Shown: positions 17,058-38,320, numbered from the stretch's first letter. The stretch is DNA of 41,069 nt from Pseudomonas cyclaminis (GCF_015163715.1 NZ_JADDUM010000088.1:1-41069), one strand, 5' to 3'. Numbers and translations are program-made. The notes: generated from the letters alone by a model not told the origin.

Positions 17058-18071
17058 ATGTCCAATCTCAATGACCTGTCGGTCCTGCCGTTGCCGGCCG
17101 GGCCTGCCCTGAATGCCGATGAAACCGAAAGCCACCTGAGCCTGACCCTGGAAGGCCAGCCGCTGGCGCGTTTGCGCCTGGAACGTGGCGATCAGTTGCA
17201 GGTGCATCTGCAGAACCCCGGCGATGTGCCTTCCGCCCGCGCCTTGTGGGCCGCCTGCTACTGGTTGTTTGCCAAGGAGCCTGCCCGGCAGCGCCTGACC
17301 TGGCACCTTGCACATGTGCCCGAAGACGCCTTGCGCAGTGGCTTGCTGAGGGCCGCCGAGACCGCCGGGCAGTATCGCTGCGAGCGCACCCTGTTCTGGC
17401 AGTTGCCCCAGCCGTGGTTGGGGCATTCGTCCAGTGGCAGCTACCCGCAACAGATGATTATCAGTGCCGGCAAGCGCCACCCGGTCCGCGCACCGAAACC
17501 CCGAGGTGAGGTTTACCGACGTTACGACGCTCGCCTCGGCGCCTGGATTTCCCTGCGCACCGTTGAAATCGATGTGGACCTGGCGCGCTTCAATCGCTGG
17601 CAGAACAGCGCACGCGTGGCGAATTTCTGGCAGGAAAGCGGCAGCCTGGAGCAGCACCGGGAATACCTCGACAAGCTCGCCGCCGATCCGCATACCCTCA
17701 CGCTGATCGGCTGTTTCGACGATGAACCCTTTGCCTATTTCGAAGCCTACTGGGCCAAGGAAGACCGTATCGCACCGTTCTACGCTGCGGCCGACTACGA
17801 CCGTGGCATCCACATGCTGGTGGGCGAGGAACACCATCGTGGTCCGCACAAGGTCGCCAGTTGGCTATCGGCGCTGGTGCACTACCTGTTCCTGGATGAC
17901 CCGCGCACCCAGCGGGTGGTGGCGGAACCGCGTGCCGATAACGCGAAGATGATCGGCCATATGCACAACCAGTGTTTCCACTGTGAGAAGGAATTCGACT
18001 TCCCGCACAAGCGTGCGGCGCTGATGATCCTGGGGCGGGAACGGTTTTTTGAGCGGTGCGGGTTGATCTGA
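17058..18071 (+). CDS. pvdY: Siderophore acyltransferase of the IucB/AlcB family (PvdY-like)
   Basis: The 337-residue protein ends in a GNAT-fold domain typical of the IucB/RhbD/AlcB siderophore acyltransferases: GCFDDEPFAYFEAYWAKEDRI, GIHMLVGEEHHRGPHK, then DDPRTQRVVAEPRADN and HMHNQCFHCEKEFDFPHKRAALM. Such enzymes acylate N-hydroxylated side-chain amines. The PvdYII relative in P. aeruginosa is reported to acetylate hydroxyornithine for pyoverdine, which suggests acetyl-hydroxyornithine in this strain's peptide. An exact IS box upstream and the neighbouring pvdS support a pyoverdine role. The Shine-Dalgarno is poor. A different acyl donor is possible. Confidence 0.82.
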   Translation: MSNLNDLSVLPLPAGPALNADETESHLSLTLEGQPLARLRLERGDQLQVHLQNPGDVPSARALWAACYWLFAKEPARQRLTWHLAHVPEDALRSGLLRAAETAGQYRCERTLFWQLPQPWLGHSSSGSYPQQMIISAGKRHPVRAPKPRGEVYRRYDARLGAWISLRTVEIDVDLARFNRWQNSARVANFWQESGSLEQHREYLDKLAADPHTLTLIGCFDDEPFAYFEAYWAKEDRIAPFYAAADYDRGIHMLVGEEHHRGPHKVASWLSALVHYLFLDDPRTQRVVAEPRADNAKMIGHMHNQCFHCEKEFDFPHKRAALMILGRERFFERCGLI

Positions 18072-18087
18072 GGCGAGGTTCACGGCC

Positions 18088-18118
18088 GGGAGCGGGCAGG
18101 CCGCTCCCCATTTTTTTT
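18088..18118 (+). terminator. Intrinsic terminator after the acyltransferase gene
   Basis: GGGAGCGG (18088-18095), loop GCAGG, CCGCTCCC (18101-18108), then CA and eight T. On the minus strand no T-run follows, so it terminates mainly the plus-strand transcript. Confidence 0.88.
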
Positions 18119-18120
18119 CC

Positions 18121-18672
18121 TCAGACCCGGCGTGCGAAGGTATCGCTATGGCTGCCCGACACCTTGCGGCAGTGCACCAGCGCATCGCGGATCATGAAGT
18201 TGACCAGCGTTGGCGACACCCCCAGTTCCTTGGCGATGTCCTTTTGCGGCACGCCGTGCAAGCGGTACATCTCGAACGCGTAGCGGGTGCGCTGGGGCAG
18301 CTCGGTCAGCGCGTCGGCAATGTTTTCCAAGGTGTTGAAATTGATGTGCGAGGTTTCCGGTGAAGCGCCGTGAATAACCACATTCAAGCCTTCCTCTTCC
18401 GTTCCGGAGTATTTGAGTTCCAGGGCCTGCTTACGGTAGTGATCGATGGCCAGGTTGCGCACGATCTGGAACAGGTAACTCAGTTGGGCCTTGAACGATG
18501 ATGTGATCGTCGGCGCCGATTGCAGGCGAAAGTAGGCGTCCTGCACAACATCTTCGGCGCGGGAGCGGCAGCCGGTAATGCGTGCTGCGATCTTCACCAG
18601 AATCAATCGATTGTCGACGAACGCCTGGAGAAGTGGTGAGTCGCACCTGCCTGTGGATACTTGTTCCGTCAT
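18121..18672 (-). CDS. pvdS: ECF sigma factor PvdS (iron-starvation sigma)
   Basis: Starting at the ATG at 18672, with AAGG 8 nt upstream, the product is 183 residues. A GTG nine nt earlier is possible but less good. Region 2 reads CRSRAEDVVQDAYFRLQSA and YLFQIVRNLAIDHYRKQ; region 4 reads LPQRTRYAFEMYRLHGVPQKDIAKELGVSPTLVNFMIRDAL. PvdS directs RNA polymerase to iron-starvation boxes before pyoverdine genes; four such boxes occur in this window. It is transcribed away from pvdG, with a Fur box over its own promoter. Activity in vivo is also held by the anti-sigma FpvR, which is not in the window. Confidence 0.96.
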   Translation of the reverse strand: MTEQVSTGRCDSPLLQAFVDNRLILVKIAARITGCRSRAEDVVQDAYFRLQSAPTITSSFKAQLSYLFQIVRNLAIDHYRKQALELKYSGTEEEGLNVVIHGASPETSHINFNTLENIADALTELPQRTRYAFEMYRLHGVPQKDIAKELGVSPTLVNFMIRDALVHCRKVSGSHSDTFARRV

Positions 18673-18739
18673 GGAAATCACCTTGAGAAATAGGTTGGGG
18701 GAGGGCGTCCTTGCTGAGGCCTCCTACACATCGGGCAAC

Positions 18740-18768
18740 AAATTAGGCTGAATGATAATGATTGTCAA
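18740..18768 (-). promoter_or_regulatory. Sigma-70-type promoter of pvdS
   Basis: On the minus strand TTGACA (18763-18768) and TAATTT (18740-18745) are spaced by exactly 17 bp, upstream of pvdS. The -35 is perfect; the -10 is weak. The -35 lies inside the Fur box. Confidence 0.65.
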
Positions 18769-18772
18769 ATGA
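18754..18772. promoter_or_regulatory. Fur box over the pvdS promoter
   Basis: On the minus strand the last 13 bases, GACAATCATTATC, match the 19-bp Fur consensus at 12 of 13 positions; the outer half is degenerate. It covers the -35 and spacer of pvdS, consistent with iron-dependent repression. Confidence 0.75.
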
Positions 18773-18836
18773 GAAGGCGAACTAATCTTATGCTTTCTTG
18801 TTCGGTGTGAACCACGTCTCGCTCATCCCCGGCGAC

Positions 18837-18860
18837 TAATTATTTGCGGTTGCCGTCCGT
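18837..18860 (+). promoter_or_regulatory. PvdS iron-starvation box (TAATT variant) upstream of pvdG
   Basis: TAATT at 18837-18841, 16 nt, CGT at 18858-18860. The -35-like element differs by one base from the TAAAT consensus. It lies 112 nt before pvdG and would also drive pvdL, the next gene. Confidence 0.6.
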
Positions 18861-18921
18861 TCTTCTGGGTGACAGGTCCGTTAGCAAGGCGGCCAAGGAT
18901 CAGCACCCGCAGGAGGACGAA

Positions 18922-18975
18922 ATGGGTTTTTACCGTGCACACAGCGTGTTTCAGTTTGGAGTCTTCGAGCGATGA
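18922..18975 (+). CDS. Candidate 17-residue leader peptide coupled to pvdG
   Basis: The frame reads [17 protein letters not shown] and then TGA. A perfect Shine-Dalgarno AGGAGG (18911-18916) lies 5 nt before its ATG, better than that of pvdG. Its stop overlaps the pvdG ATG as ATGA, the classic arrangement for translational coupling. It lies downstream of the IS box, so it would be in the same mRNA. It has four aromatic Phe/Tyr-type residues clustered and two Arg near the ends. The peptide itself is not a family I know; it may be a regulatory leader only. Expression is inferred, not shown. Confidence 0.5.
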   Translation: MGFYRAHSVFQFGVFER

Positions 18976-19724
18976 GCACGCCGACCCGGCTGCGCCTGTT
19001 CTGCCTGCCCTATTCAGGCGCCAGCGCCATGGTCTACGCACGGTGGCGCCGAGCGTTGCCCGAGTGGCTGCAGGTTTGCCCGCTGGAATTGCCCGGTCGC
19101 GGCATGCGCATGGACGAGCCCTTGCAGCGCGACATCAAGGCCTTGGCCGCGCAACTGGCGGATGAAATCAGCCACGATTTGAGTGGCCCCTACGCGTTGT
19201 TCGGCCACAGCCTTGGCGGTCTGCTTGCCTTTGAGTTGGCCCACGCGTTGAACGCCCGCAACGTCCCTGCGCCGCTGGCGCTGTTCGCGTCCGGCACTGC
19301 CGGCCCGGCGCGTCGCGATGTCAGCGAATACGCCATCGAAAAGACCGATGAGCAGCTGATCGCCCGCCTGCGTGAACTGCAGGGCACCGCCGAAGCAGCC
19401 CTGGCCAACCCCGAATTGATGCAACTGATGTTGCCCATCCTGCGTGCCGATTTCCTGCTGTGCGGCAGCTTCACCTATGGCGAGCGCACGCCGTTGGCCT
19501 TGCCGATCCATGTGTTCGGCGGCAAGCAGGACAGCGTGCGCGCCGACCAATTGCTCGACTGGCAACTCGACGCTGCCAGCGGCTTTTCCCTCGACATGTT
19601 CGACGGCCACCACTTCTTTCTCGTGCAGCACGAAAGCGCTGTATTGCGCTGCCTGCGGCGCTACGCCGACGAACACTTGGCCCGCTGGCGCAATGGCGTG
19701 ACGCGGCAACTGGTCGCCGGCTGA
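18972..19724 (+). CDS. pvdG: Type II thioesterase PvdG
   Basis: The 250-residue alpha/beta hydrolase starts [20 protein letters not shown] and has the nucleophile motif GHSLGG with Ser80, and the C-terminal catalytic His214 in GHHFFL. Type II thioesterases remove wrong or stalled acyl groups from NRPS carrier domains. PvdG lies directly before pvdL with a 51-nt gap and shares its promoter. The ATG overlaps the stop of a 17-codon upstream frame; its own possible Shine-Dalgarno GGAG sits 10 nt away. Confidence 0.93.
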   Translation: MSTPTRLRLFCLPYSGASAMVYARWRRALPEWLQVCPLELPGRGMRMDEPLQRDIKALAAQLADEISHDLSGPYALFGHSLGGLLAFELAHALNARNVPAPLALFASGTAGPARRDVSEYAIEKTDEQLIARLRELQGTAEAALANPELMQLMLPILRADFLLCGSFTYGERTPLALPIHVFGGKQDSVRADQLLDWQLDAASGFSLDMFDGHHFFLVQHESAVLRCLRRYADEHLARWRNGVTRQLVAG

Positions 19725-19775
19725 TAGCCACTTAATTCCCGAATTTCCCGTAAGCCGATTTCAGGCAGGAACCCC

Positions 19776-32664
<12,889 letters not shown>

Positions 32665-32710
32665 GCGTCGCAGCCCCCCACCCACACTTGAATGTATTCA
32701 CACATCAAAA

Positions 32711-32735
32711 TGTGGGAGGGGGGCTTGCCCCCGAT
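32711..32735. repeat. REP-like element after pvdL
   Basis: TGTGGGAGGGGGGC-TT-GCCCCC followed by GATGGCG resembles the common pseudomonad REP unit. It lies in the 91-nt gap between the convergent pvdL and dsbG genes. Confidence 0.65.
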
Positions 32736-32755
32736 GGCGTCATCCCAGGCAACGC

Positions 32756-33517
32756 CTATCTCGGCCCAAGAATCTTCACCAACTTATCCGGCGACGGCGC
32801 CCCCTGCTGTTGCTGCAACCCACCCTTGTCATCCAGGTAGAAAATCGCCGGCGTCGCCGACAATTCCAGCTCATCCATCAACTTCATGTTGGCATCGAGC
32901 TTGGCTTCGATATCCGCCGGGATCTTCGCCAGTGCCTGCAATTTGCTGCCCTTGCCGGCCGCTTCGTGTTCCTCCAGGGCTTTTTGCGGGTCTTTGGCGG
33001 CGAACAATGCAGCCGACTTGGCCGCGCTGTCTTCGCGGATGATGCCGACCATGATGTGGCGCAACTGCACCTTGCCGGCCTTGACCCACGGCCGTGCCTG
33101 TTCCCAGAACATGTTGCAGTACGGGCAGTTGGGGTCGCTGAACAGGTAGACGATGCGCGGGGCGTTTTTGTCGCCGTCCTGGATCCAGCTGCTTTTTTCC
33201 ATCTTGGCCCAGACTTCCTTGGCCATCGGCGCGTACACCAGCTTTTCCAGGGGCGCGGTGCTCAGGTCATTGCCCTGGGCGTCGTACAGGTTGCCGGCGA
33301 TCACGTGTTTGCCATCGGCGGTCAGGTACAGGGCCATGCCGCGGTTCTGGTATTGCGCGGCGTAGCCGGTGAGGCCGCTGGGGGCGTCGAATTTGCCGAT
33401 GATCCTGGCGCCCTTGGCTTCGATCTGTTTGATCGGTGCGGGCCAGTCTTCGGCGTGGGCCAGGGTGGCCGCCGCCATCAGTGGCAGCAGGGTCAGCAGG
33501 TGGCGGAGGCTTGGCAT
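32756..33517 (-). CDS. dsbG: Thiol:disulfide interchange protein DsbG
   Basis: The 253-residue protein has a signal peptide (core LLTLLPLMAAATL, cleavage after AHA), a DsbC/DsbG-type N-terminal dimerisation region and a thioredoxin domain with the active site SDPNCPYCNMF. CPYC is the usual DsbG/DsbC active site. It works in the periplasm, reducing sulfenic acids or isomerising disulfides, and is kept reduced by DsbD. Its start overlaps the end of the upstream TlpA-like gene by 25 nt, so it is the last gene of a dsbD-tlpA-dsbG operon. Confidence 0.9.
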   Translation of the reverse strand: MPSLRHLLTLLPLMAAATLAHAEDWPAPIKQIEAKGARIIGKFDAPSGLTGYAAQYQNRGMALYLTADGKHVIAGNLYDAQGNDLSTAPLEKLVYAPMAKEVWAKMEKSSWIQDGDKNAPRIVYLFSDPNCPYCNMFWEQARPWVKAGKVQLRHIMVGIIREDSAAKSAALFAAKDPQKALEEHEAAGKGSKLQALAKIPADIEAKLDANMKLMDELELSATPAIFYLDDKGGLQQQQGAPSPDKLVKILGPR

Positions 33518-34344
33518 GTCGGTTTCCTTGTGGCAGCAGGGACGGTGTCGAAAGGTTCCATGGCACGGGCCAGGCTGGCCTGGGACAACTCGCCCAGGTG
33601 GCTGTTGATCAGGCGTCCGTCGGCCTGGTAGAAGAGGGTGGTCGGCAGGGCCATGGAACCCACGGCCTGGCCGAGGCGGCCGCTGGCGTCAAACAGGACG
33701 TTGTCCAGGTTCAGGCCCTGGGTGGCCAGGTAGGTGCTGACGCTTTGCATGCTTTCGGCCTGGTTGACGAACAGGAAGGTCACGTCAGGGCGCATGCGCT
33801 GGGCACTTTCCAGCACCGGCATTTCGCGCCGGCACGGCGGGCACCAGGTGGCCCACAGGTTGATCACCAGCGGACCGCCCTGGTAATCCGCCAGTTGCAC
33901 CACTTCGCCATTGGCGTTGCGCAGGGTGATGTCCGGCAGGCGCGTGCCTTTTTCATACACGCCCAAGGACAGGCTGGTCATGCCCCAGAACAGCAGGCCG
34001 GTGATGACCCCGGCGCTCAGTGGCTTGCGCAGCGCCGGGCGGCGCCAGCCGTAGGCCAGTGCACCGAGGATCAGGGCGATGATGCCGGGCCAGGCGAGAA
34101 AGCCGCCGTCGCGCAGGTCGACCATCTGCAGCCAGTCGCTGCTGTAGTAACTCCAGTACATCAGCACAAAGCTGACGCGTGCCGCGAGCATGCCCAGCAG
34201 GAACAGGCTGAACAGCACCGATTCCGGGTTCTCACCGCCACGCTTGGCCACGCGCCAGCCCACCAGGGTGGCGAGAATCAACGCGCTGATCAGCAGGATG
34301 TGATTCAGCGCGATGGCGAAGGTGCCGATGGTCAGGGTCAGCAT
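33493..34344 (-). CDS. Membrane TlpA/DsbE-like thioredoxin with Lgt-like N-terminal domain
   Basis: The first 125 or so residues are several membrane segments (ALNHILLISALILATLVGW, LFLLGMLAARVSFVLMYW, GIIALILGALAYGW) whose layout resembles the N-terminal part of prolipoprotein diacylglyceryl transferase, including ARVSFVLMYW and LRDGGF, but lacks its catalytic HGGRIGNFINGE part. A TlpA-type thioredoxin follows with NLWATWCPPCRREMP. The ATG overlaps the dsbD stop by 1 nt (TGATG). It is the counterpart of the gene between dsbG and dsbD in P. aeruginosa (PA2477 by recall). It likely relays electrons between DsbD and DsbG or a related client. Confidence 0.82.
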   Translation of the reverse strand: MLTLTIGTFAIALNHILLISALILATLVGWRVAKRGGENPESVLFSLFLLGMLAARVSFVLMYWSYYSSDWLQMVDLRDGGFLAWPGIIALILGALAYGWRRPALRKPLSAGVITGLLFWGMTSLSLGVYEKGTRLPDITLRNANGEVVQLADYQGGPLVINLWATWCPPCRREMPVLESAQRMRPDVTFLFVNQAESMQSVSTYLATQGLNLDNVLFDASGRLGQAVGSMALPTTLFYQADGRLINSHLGELSQASLARAMEPFDTVPAATRKPTCQASATC

Positions 34345-36071
34345 CAGAGGGCGTCCCGGGCTTGGGTCCAGCGTTGCAGGAAGGCGTCGGCATTCACTTC
34401 GCCGGTGATGCGTTGGGCGCGGCGTTCTTCACCGTCAGGGCCGATCCAGACGAAGCTCGGTGGCCCCGGTACTTTGTAGCGGCCCAGCAGTTCGCGGCTG
34501 GCGGCATTGTCGGCGGTGACGTCCAGGCGCAGCAGGCGCACGTCTTTGAGGGCATCGAGGACTTGGGGTTGGCCGAACACCTGTTTTTCCATGATCTTGC
34601 ACGACACGCACCAGTCGGCGTAGTAGTCCACCAGCACCCATTGGCCCTGGGCCTTGGCGCTGTCGAGCTGGTTTTGCAGGACGGCGGGGTCGTTGATGGT
34701 CATGAAGGCGTCATGGGCGGTGGGCGCACCGGCGACCTGCGCGCCTCTGTACACCTTCAGCGGTTGCCACAGATCGTCGCCACCACCGGCCGCGCCCACA
34801 ACCAGCACTGCGCCCCACAGGCCCAGCACCAGGGAACCGGCGCCGAATACCTTGGCCGCCAGGCCGTACTCGCGGGCCAGGGTCCAGCCGCAGTAGGCCA
34901 TCACCAGCGCCAGTGCGCCCCACAGGCCGATCCACAGGCTTTCGCCGACCACCGGGCGAATCATCAGCACGGCGGTACCCAGGAACAGGAAGCCGAAGAT
35001 GCCCTTGAGCACGTTCATCCAGTTGCCCGGCTTGGGCAGGAAGCGGTTGCCCACGGTCACCAGCAGCAGCAGCGGAACACCCATGCCGATGCCCATGTAG
35101 AACAGGATCAACCCACCGTGCAGTGCATTGCCGCTTTGCGCGATATACAGCAGGACGCCCGCCAGTGGCGCGGTCATGCAAGGGCCGACCAACAGGCCGG
35201 ACAGCGCGCCGAGGACCCCGGCGCCGATCAGGCTGCCACCGCTTTGCTTGCGGCTGACGTTGTCCAGGCGATCGCGCAGGAAGGCGGGCAGTTGCAGTTC
35301 AAAGAAGCCGAACATCGGCAGGGCGAGGATCACGAACAACGCGGCGAAACTGCCGAGAATCCAGGGTGTTTGCAGCAGCGCGGCGAGATTGGCGCCGAGC
35401 AATGCCGCCAGTACGCCGAGCGCCGCATACACCAGCGCCATGCACACCACGTAACTGCTGGCCAGGGCAAAACCACGGCGAGGACTGGCGCCACTGCCCG
35501 CCACCAGGCCGGCGAGGATTGGCAGCATCGGCAGTGAACACGGCGTAAATGCCAGCAGTAGGCCCAGGCCGAAGAACACCAGCAGGCTCCAGCCCAGGCT
35601 GCGCTGTTGCAGGCCGCTGGCCAGGCTCTGGTCCTGGGCCTGCGCGGTGGCGGCGACGGCGGGGTTGCCGCCCAGGTCTACGGTGATCGACTGCGGCGGG
35701 TAGCACAGGCCTGCATCGGCGCAGCCCTGCCAGCCCAGTTTGACCTGGCCGGTGGCCCCGGCGGGCAGCTTCACTTCCAGGCCCTGGCGATACACTTCCT
35801 GCTCGCCAAAGAACTCGTCGCTGTGGGCTTCGCCTTGCGGCAGTGCCGGCTGGGCGGCCAGGCCCTCGAACTTCATGCGCTGCTTGTACAGGTAATAACC
35901 ATCGGCAATTTGCCAATACAGCTGGGTCTCGCCACTTTCAAGACGTTCGGAGGTAAAGGTAAAGGCCTTGCCCACCGGGAGGAAATCGGGTTTGGTCTCA
36001 AACGGGTTGCCCGGTGCGGCCTGGGCCAGCCCGGCGAACAACACCAGCAGAAAGGTAAACAGATGCCGCAT
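34344..36071 (-). CDS. dsbD: Thiol:disulfide interchange protein DsbD
   Basis: Starting at the ATG at 36071 (AAGG 7 nt upstream; a TTG two codons earlier is less likely), the protein is 575 residues. It has a signal peptide (core FTFLLVLFAGLA), a periplasmic alpha domain with the redox Cys in CADAGLCYPP, a membrane beta domain with the Cys in LAFTPCSLPM and LLVGPCMTAPLAG, and a C-terminal thioredoxin gamma domain with ADWCVSCKIME. It carries electrons from cytoplasmic thioredoxin to periplasmic DsbG-type partners. It is divergent from the two-component genes and probably the second DsbD of the genome, as in P. aeruginosa. Confidence 0.93.
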   Translation of the reverse strand: MRHLFTFLLVLFAGLAQAAPGNPFETKPDFLPVGKAFTFTSERLESGETQLYWQIADGYYLYKQRMKFEGLAAQPALPQGEAHSDEFFGEQEVYRQGLEVKLPAGATGQVKLGWQGCADAGLCYPPQSITVDLGGNPAVAATAQAQDQSLASGLQQRSLGWSLLVFFGLGLLLAFTPCSLPMLPILAGLVAGSGASPRRGFALASSYVVCMALVYAALGVLAALLGANLAALLQTPWILGSFAALFVILALPMFGFFELQLPAFLRDRLDNVSRKQSGGSLIGAGVLGALSGLLVGPCMTAPLAGVLLYIAQSGNALHGGLILFYMGIGMGVPLLLLVTVGNRFLPKPGNWMNVLKGIFGFLFLGTAVLMIRPVVGESLWIGLWGALALVMAYCGWTLAREYGLAAKVFGAGSLVLGLWGAVLVVGAAGGGDDLWQPLKVYRGAQVAGAPTAHDAFMTINDPAVLQNQLDSAKAQGQWVLVDYYADWCVSCKIMEKQVFGQPQVLDALKDVRLLRLDVTADNAASRELLGRYKVPGPPSFVWIGPDGEERRAQRITGEVNADAFLQRWTQARDAL

Positions 36072-36100
36072 GGTCAAGCCTTAGTCCGATACAAGTGAGG

Positions 36101-36138
36101 CACACAATGTGTGGCGTTGATTAACCGATGATTAACCG
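36101..36138. promoter_or_regulatory. Candidate DsbR-binding region between dsbD and dsbR
   Basis: GATTAACCG occurs twice in direct orientation, at 36119-36127 and 36130-36138, with an 11-bp period, one helical turn as favoured by OmpR-type regulators. Next to it CACACA-A-TGTGTG (36101-36113) is a perfect palindrome. The site lies 30-67 bp upstream of dsbD and 110 bp upstream of dsbR. Confidence 0.5.
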
Positions 36139-36247
36139 GGCGCTATTCTAAAGTGTAGGGAATATCTGAGCGTGACTCTTTTCACGGCATAATCTGCGCT
36201 TAATCCGCTGCACCTTTAATCCCCCCATCTTTCATGAAGGGTTCACC

Positions 36248-36928
36248 ATGCACGTACTGGTCTGTGAAGACGACGAACTGATTGCCAGCGGCATCGTGGC
36301 CGGCCTCACCGCCCAGGGCTTTACGGTTGAGCGCGTGGCCACGGCGGCGGCTGCGCGGGCGATGCTCAAGGCGGCGACCTTCGACATCATGGTGCTCGAC
36401 CTTGGCCTGCCCGACGAAGACGGCCTCAAGCTGCTGCAGCAACTGCGCAGCCAGGGCCTGGAGATTCCGGTGCTGATCCTCACTGCGCGGGATTCAGTGA
36501 CCAACCGCGTCGACGGCCTGCAAGCCGGCGCCGATGACTACCTGCTCAAACCCTTCGACCTGCGCGAACTGGCTGCCCGCCTGCAAACCCTGTTGCGTCG
36601 GATGGCGGGGCGCAGCGTCAACCTGATCGAACATGGCCGGTTGACCTATGACCCCAGCAGCCGCGAAACCCTGTTGGGCGGCCAGCCGGTGGATTTGTCC
36701 CGGCGTGAGCAAGCGCTGCTGCAGGCGCTGCTGCACAACAAGGGCCGGGTGCTGTCCAGCGAACAGCTCAAGGACAGCGTCTACGGCTTCAACGATGAGC
36801 TGGAGAGCAACGCCCTCAACGTGCATATCCACCACCTGCGGCGCAAATTGGGCAATGGCATTGTCGAGACCGTACGCGGCCTGGGCTATCGCCTGGGCCC
36901 GGCGGATGATGGCGAGAACGCTTCGTGA
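36248..36928 (+). CDS. dsbR: OmpR-family response regulator, DsbR-like
   Basis: The 226-residue protein has a receiver with the acidic EDD at 7-9, phospho-acceptor Asp51 in IMVLDLGLPDEDG and Lys in YLLKPFDL, then a winged-helix DNA-binding domain (about 125-220: LSRREQALLQALLHNKGRVLSSEQL, NVHIHHLRRKLG, IVETVRGLGYRL). It faces away from dsbD-tlpA-dsbG, the same gene order as P. aeruginosa DsbRS, reported as a copper-responsive system that induces dsb genes. It is coupled to the kinase by a GTGA overlap. Copper sensing is carried over from that work, not visible here. Confidence 0.86.
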   Translation: MHVLVCEDDELIASGIVAGLTAQGFTVERVATAAAARAMLKAATFDIMVLDLGLPDEDGLKLLQQLRSQGLEIPVLILTARDSVTNRVDGLQAGADDYLLKPFDLRELAARLQTLLRRMAGRSVNLIEHGRLTYDPSSRETLLGGQPVDLSRREQALLQALLHNKGRVLSSEQLKDSVYGFNDELESNALNVHIHHLRRKLGNGIVETVRGLGYRLGPADDGENAS

Positions 36929-38246
36929 AAAGCCTGCGCCTGCGCCTGACCTTCAAGCTCGGCGCCGCATTCGTGCTGATCTGGGCCCTGGCAGCGGCCT
37001 GGATGCTCAACGACCTGCGCAACCAGATGATGTTCTCCCTCGACCAGCGCCTGGTGGCCTCGGCGCGCATGGTGGCGGGGCTCACCGAGCAGATGCCGGG
37101 CCTGGCCAGCGTCAGCGGCGGCGCGCATTTCAGTGCCGAGCAGTTGCACGTGCCCGGCGGCATGGCCTGCCAGGTCAGTTCGTTGCGCGGGGAAATCCTG
37201 GCGCGCAGCCATACCACGCCGGATCAGGGCCTGGAGTCGCAACGCAGCGGTTTTCGCGACCAGGAGATCGACGGCGTGGGCTGGCGCAGCTTTACCCTGT
37301 CGCGCGGCGACCTGCTGATCACCACTGCCGACCGCCAGGTGGAGCGTGAGGCGTTGAATATGTCGATCCTGCTGGCGGCGTCGGTGCCGGTGGGCGTGGC
37401 CATGCTCGGTTGCCTGTGTCTGCTGTGGCTGGGCATCGGCCAGAGCCTGCTGCCGCTCAACCGCATGCGCGACGCGCTGATGCGGCGCAGTGCCGATTCC
37501 CTCGAGCCGCTGCAGATCCACCCGCTGCCCAGCGAACTCAAACCGCTGCTGGACACCCAGAACCAACTGTTGCAACGCATCGCCAAGACCATCGAGCGTG
37601 AACGCCGTCTCACCGGCGATGCGCCCACGAACTGCGCAGCCCGCTGACGGCGATCAAGACCCACCTGCAAGTGGCGCGCATGACCGAAGGCGCGGCCCGC
37701 GACCAGTCCCTGGCCCACGCCGAGGAGGGCGCCGACCGCTTGCACCGTACCCTGGAGCAGTTGCTGCTGTTGGCCCGGGTGGAAGGCAGCCTGTCGTTTG
37801 ACGATGGCCTGCAGTCCAGCGCCGCAGAAGTCGCACGGCTGGCGATCCAGGATGCCAATGCTGGCGATAACTCGCGCATCGACCTGATCCTGCCGGACAA
37901 CCTGTCCGCTACCCCGGTGGAAATGCCCGTGGGCCTGGCGGTTGCCGCCCTGCGCAACCTGCTGGACAACGCCTTGCGCCACACTCCGGCGGACACGCGG
38001 GTAGAGCTGAGTGTGTTCACCGCCCCTGATCAAGTGGTGTTCCGCGTGCGCGACCATGGCAAGCAGATTTCCAGTGAAGACCTGCAATACCTGACCCAAC
38101 GCTTCTGGCGCAATGGCAACAGCGAAGGGTGCGGCCTGGGCCTGGCGATCGTGCAAGCGATTGTGCAGCGCTGCTCCTGTTCACTGACGTTCGACAGCCA
38201 GGCCGATGGCCTGCGTGTCGAGTTGGGCATGCCGCTGCGACGCTGA
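36925..38246 (+). CDS. dsbS: Sensor histidine kinase, DsbS-like, with an apparent frameshift
   Basis: Restoring one missing G at about 37623 gives a single 440-residue kinase. Before it lie two membrane segments (about 12-28 and 150-170) with a periplasmic sensor between them and a HAMP-like linker. The join falls exactly in the H-box, reading RRLTGDAAHELRSPLTAIKTH with the phosphorylated His near residue 235. After it come the ATPase motifs AALRNLLDNALRHTP, VRDHGKQIS and GCGLGLAIVQAIVQ. As given, translation ends at 37647 before any catalytic part. The start is GTG, overlapping dsbR. Same type of base loss as in pvdL. Confidence 0.85.
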
Positions 38247-38270
38247 ACGCCGTCCTTTCAAGTGCCAAAT

Positions 38271-38320
38271 AATTACCGCCCTCCTGACGTTCAAGTCTTC
38301 AGGATGGCGGTAATTTTTTT
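38271..38320 (+). terminator. Strong intrinsic terminator after dsbS
   Basis: AATTACCGCC-C-TCCTGA (38271-38287) pairs with TCAGGA-T-GGCGGTAATT (38299-38315) across a short loop, with one mismatch, followed by a T-run of seven. It ends the dsbRS transcript. Confidence 0.9.

Noticed and set aside
19733..19753. TAATT in the pvdG-pvdL gap as a separate pvdL IS box
   Set aside because: The nearest CGT is 11 nt away rather than 16; pvdL is more simply read from the pvdG promoter.
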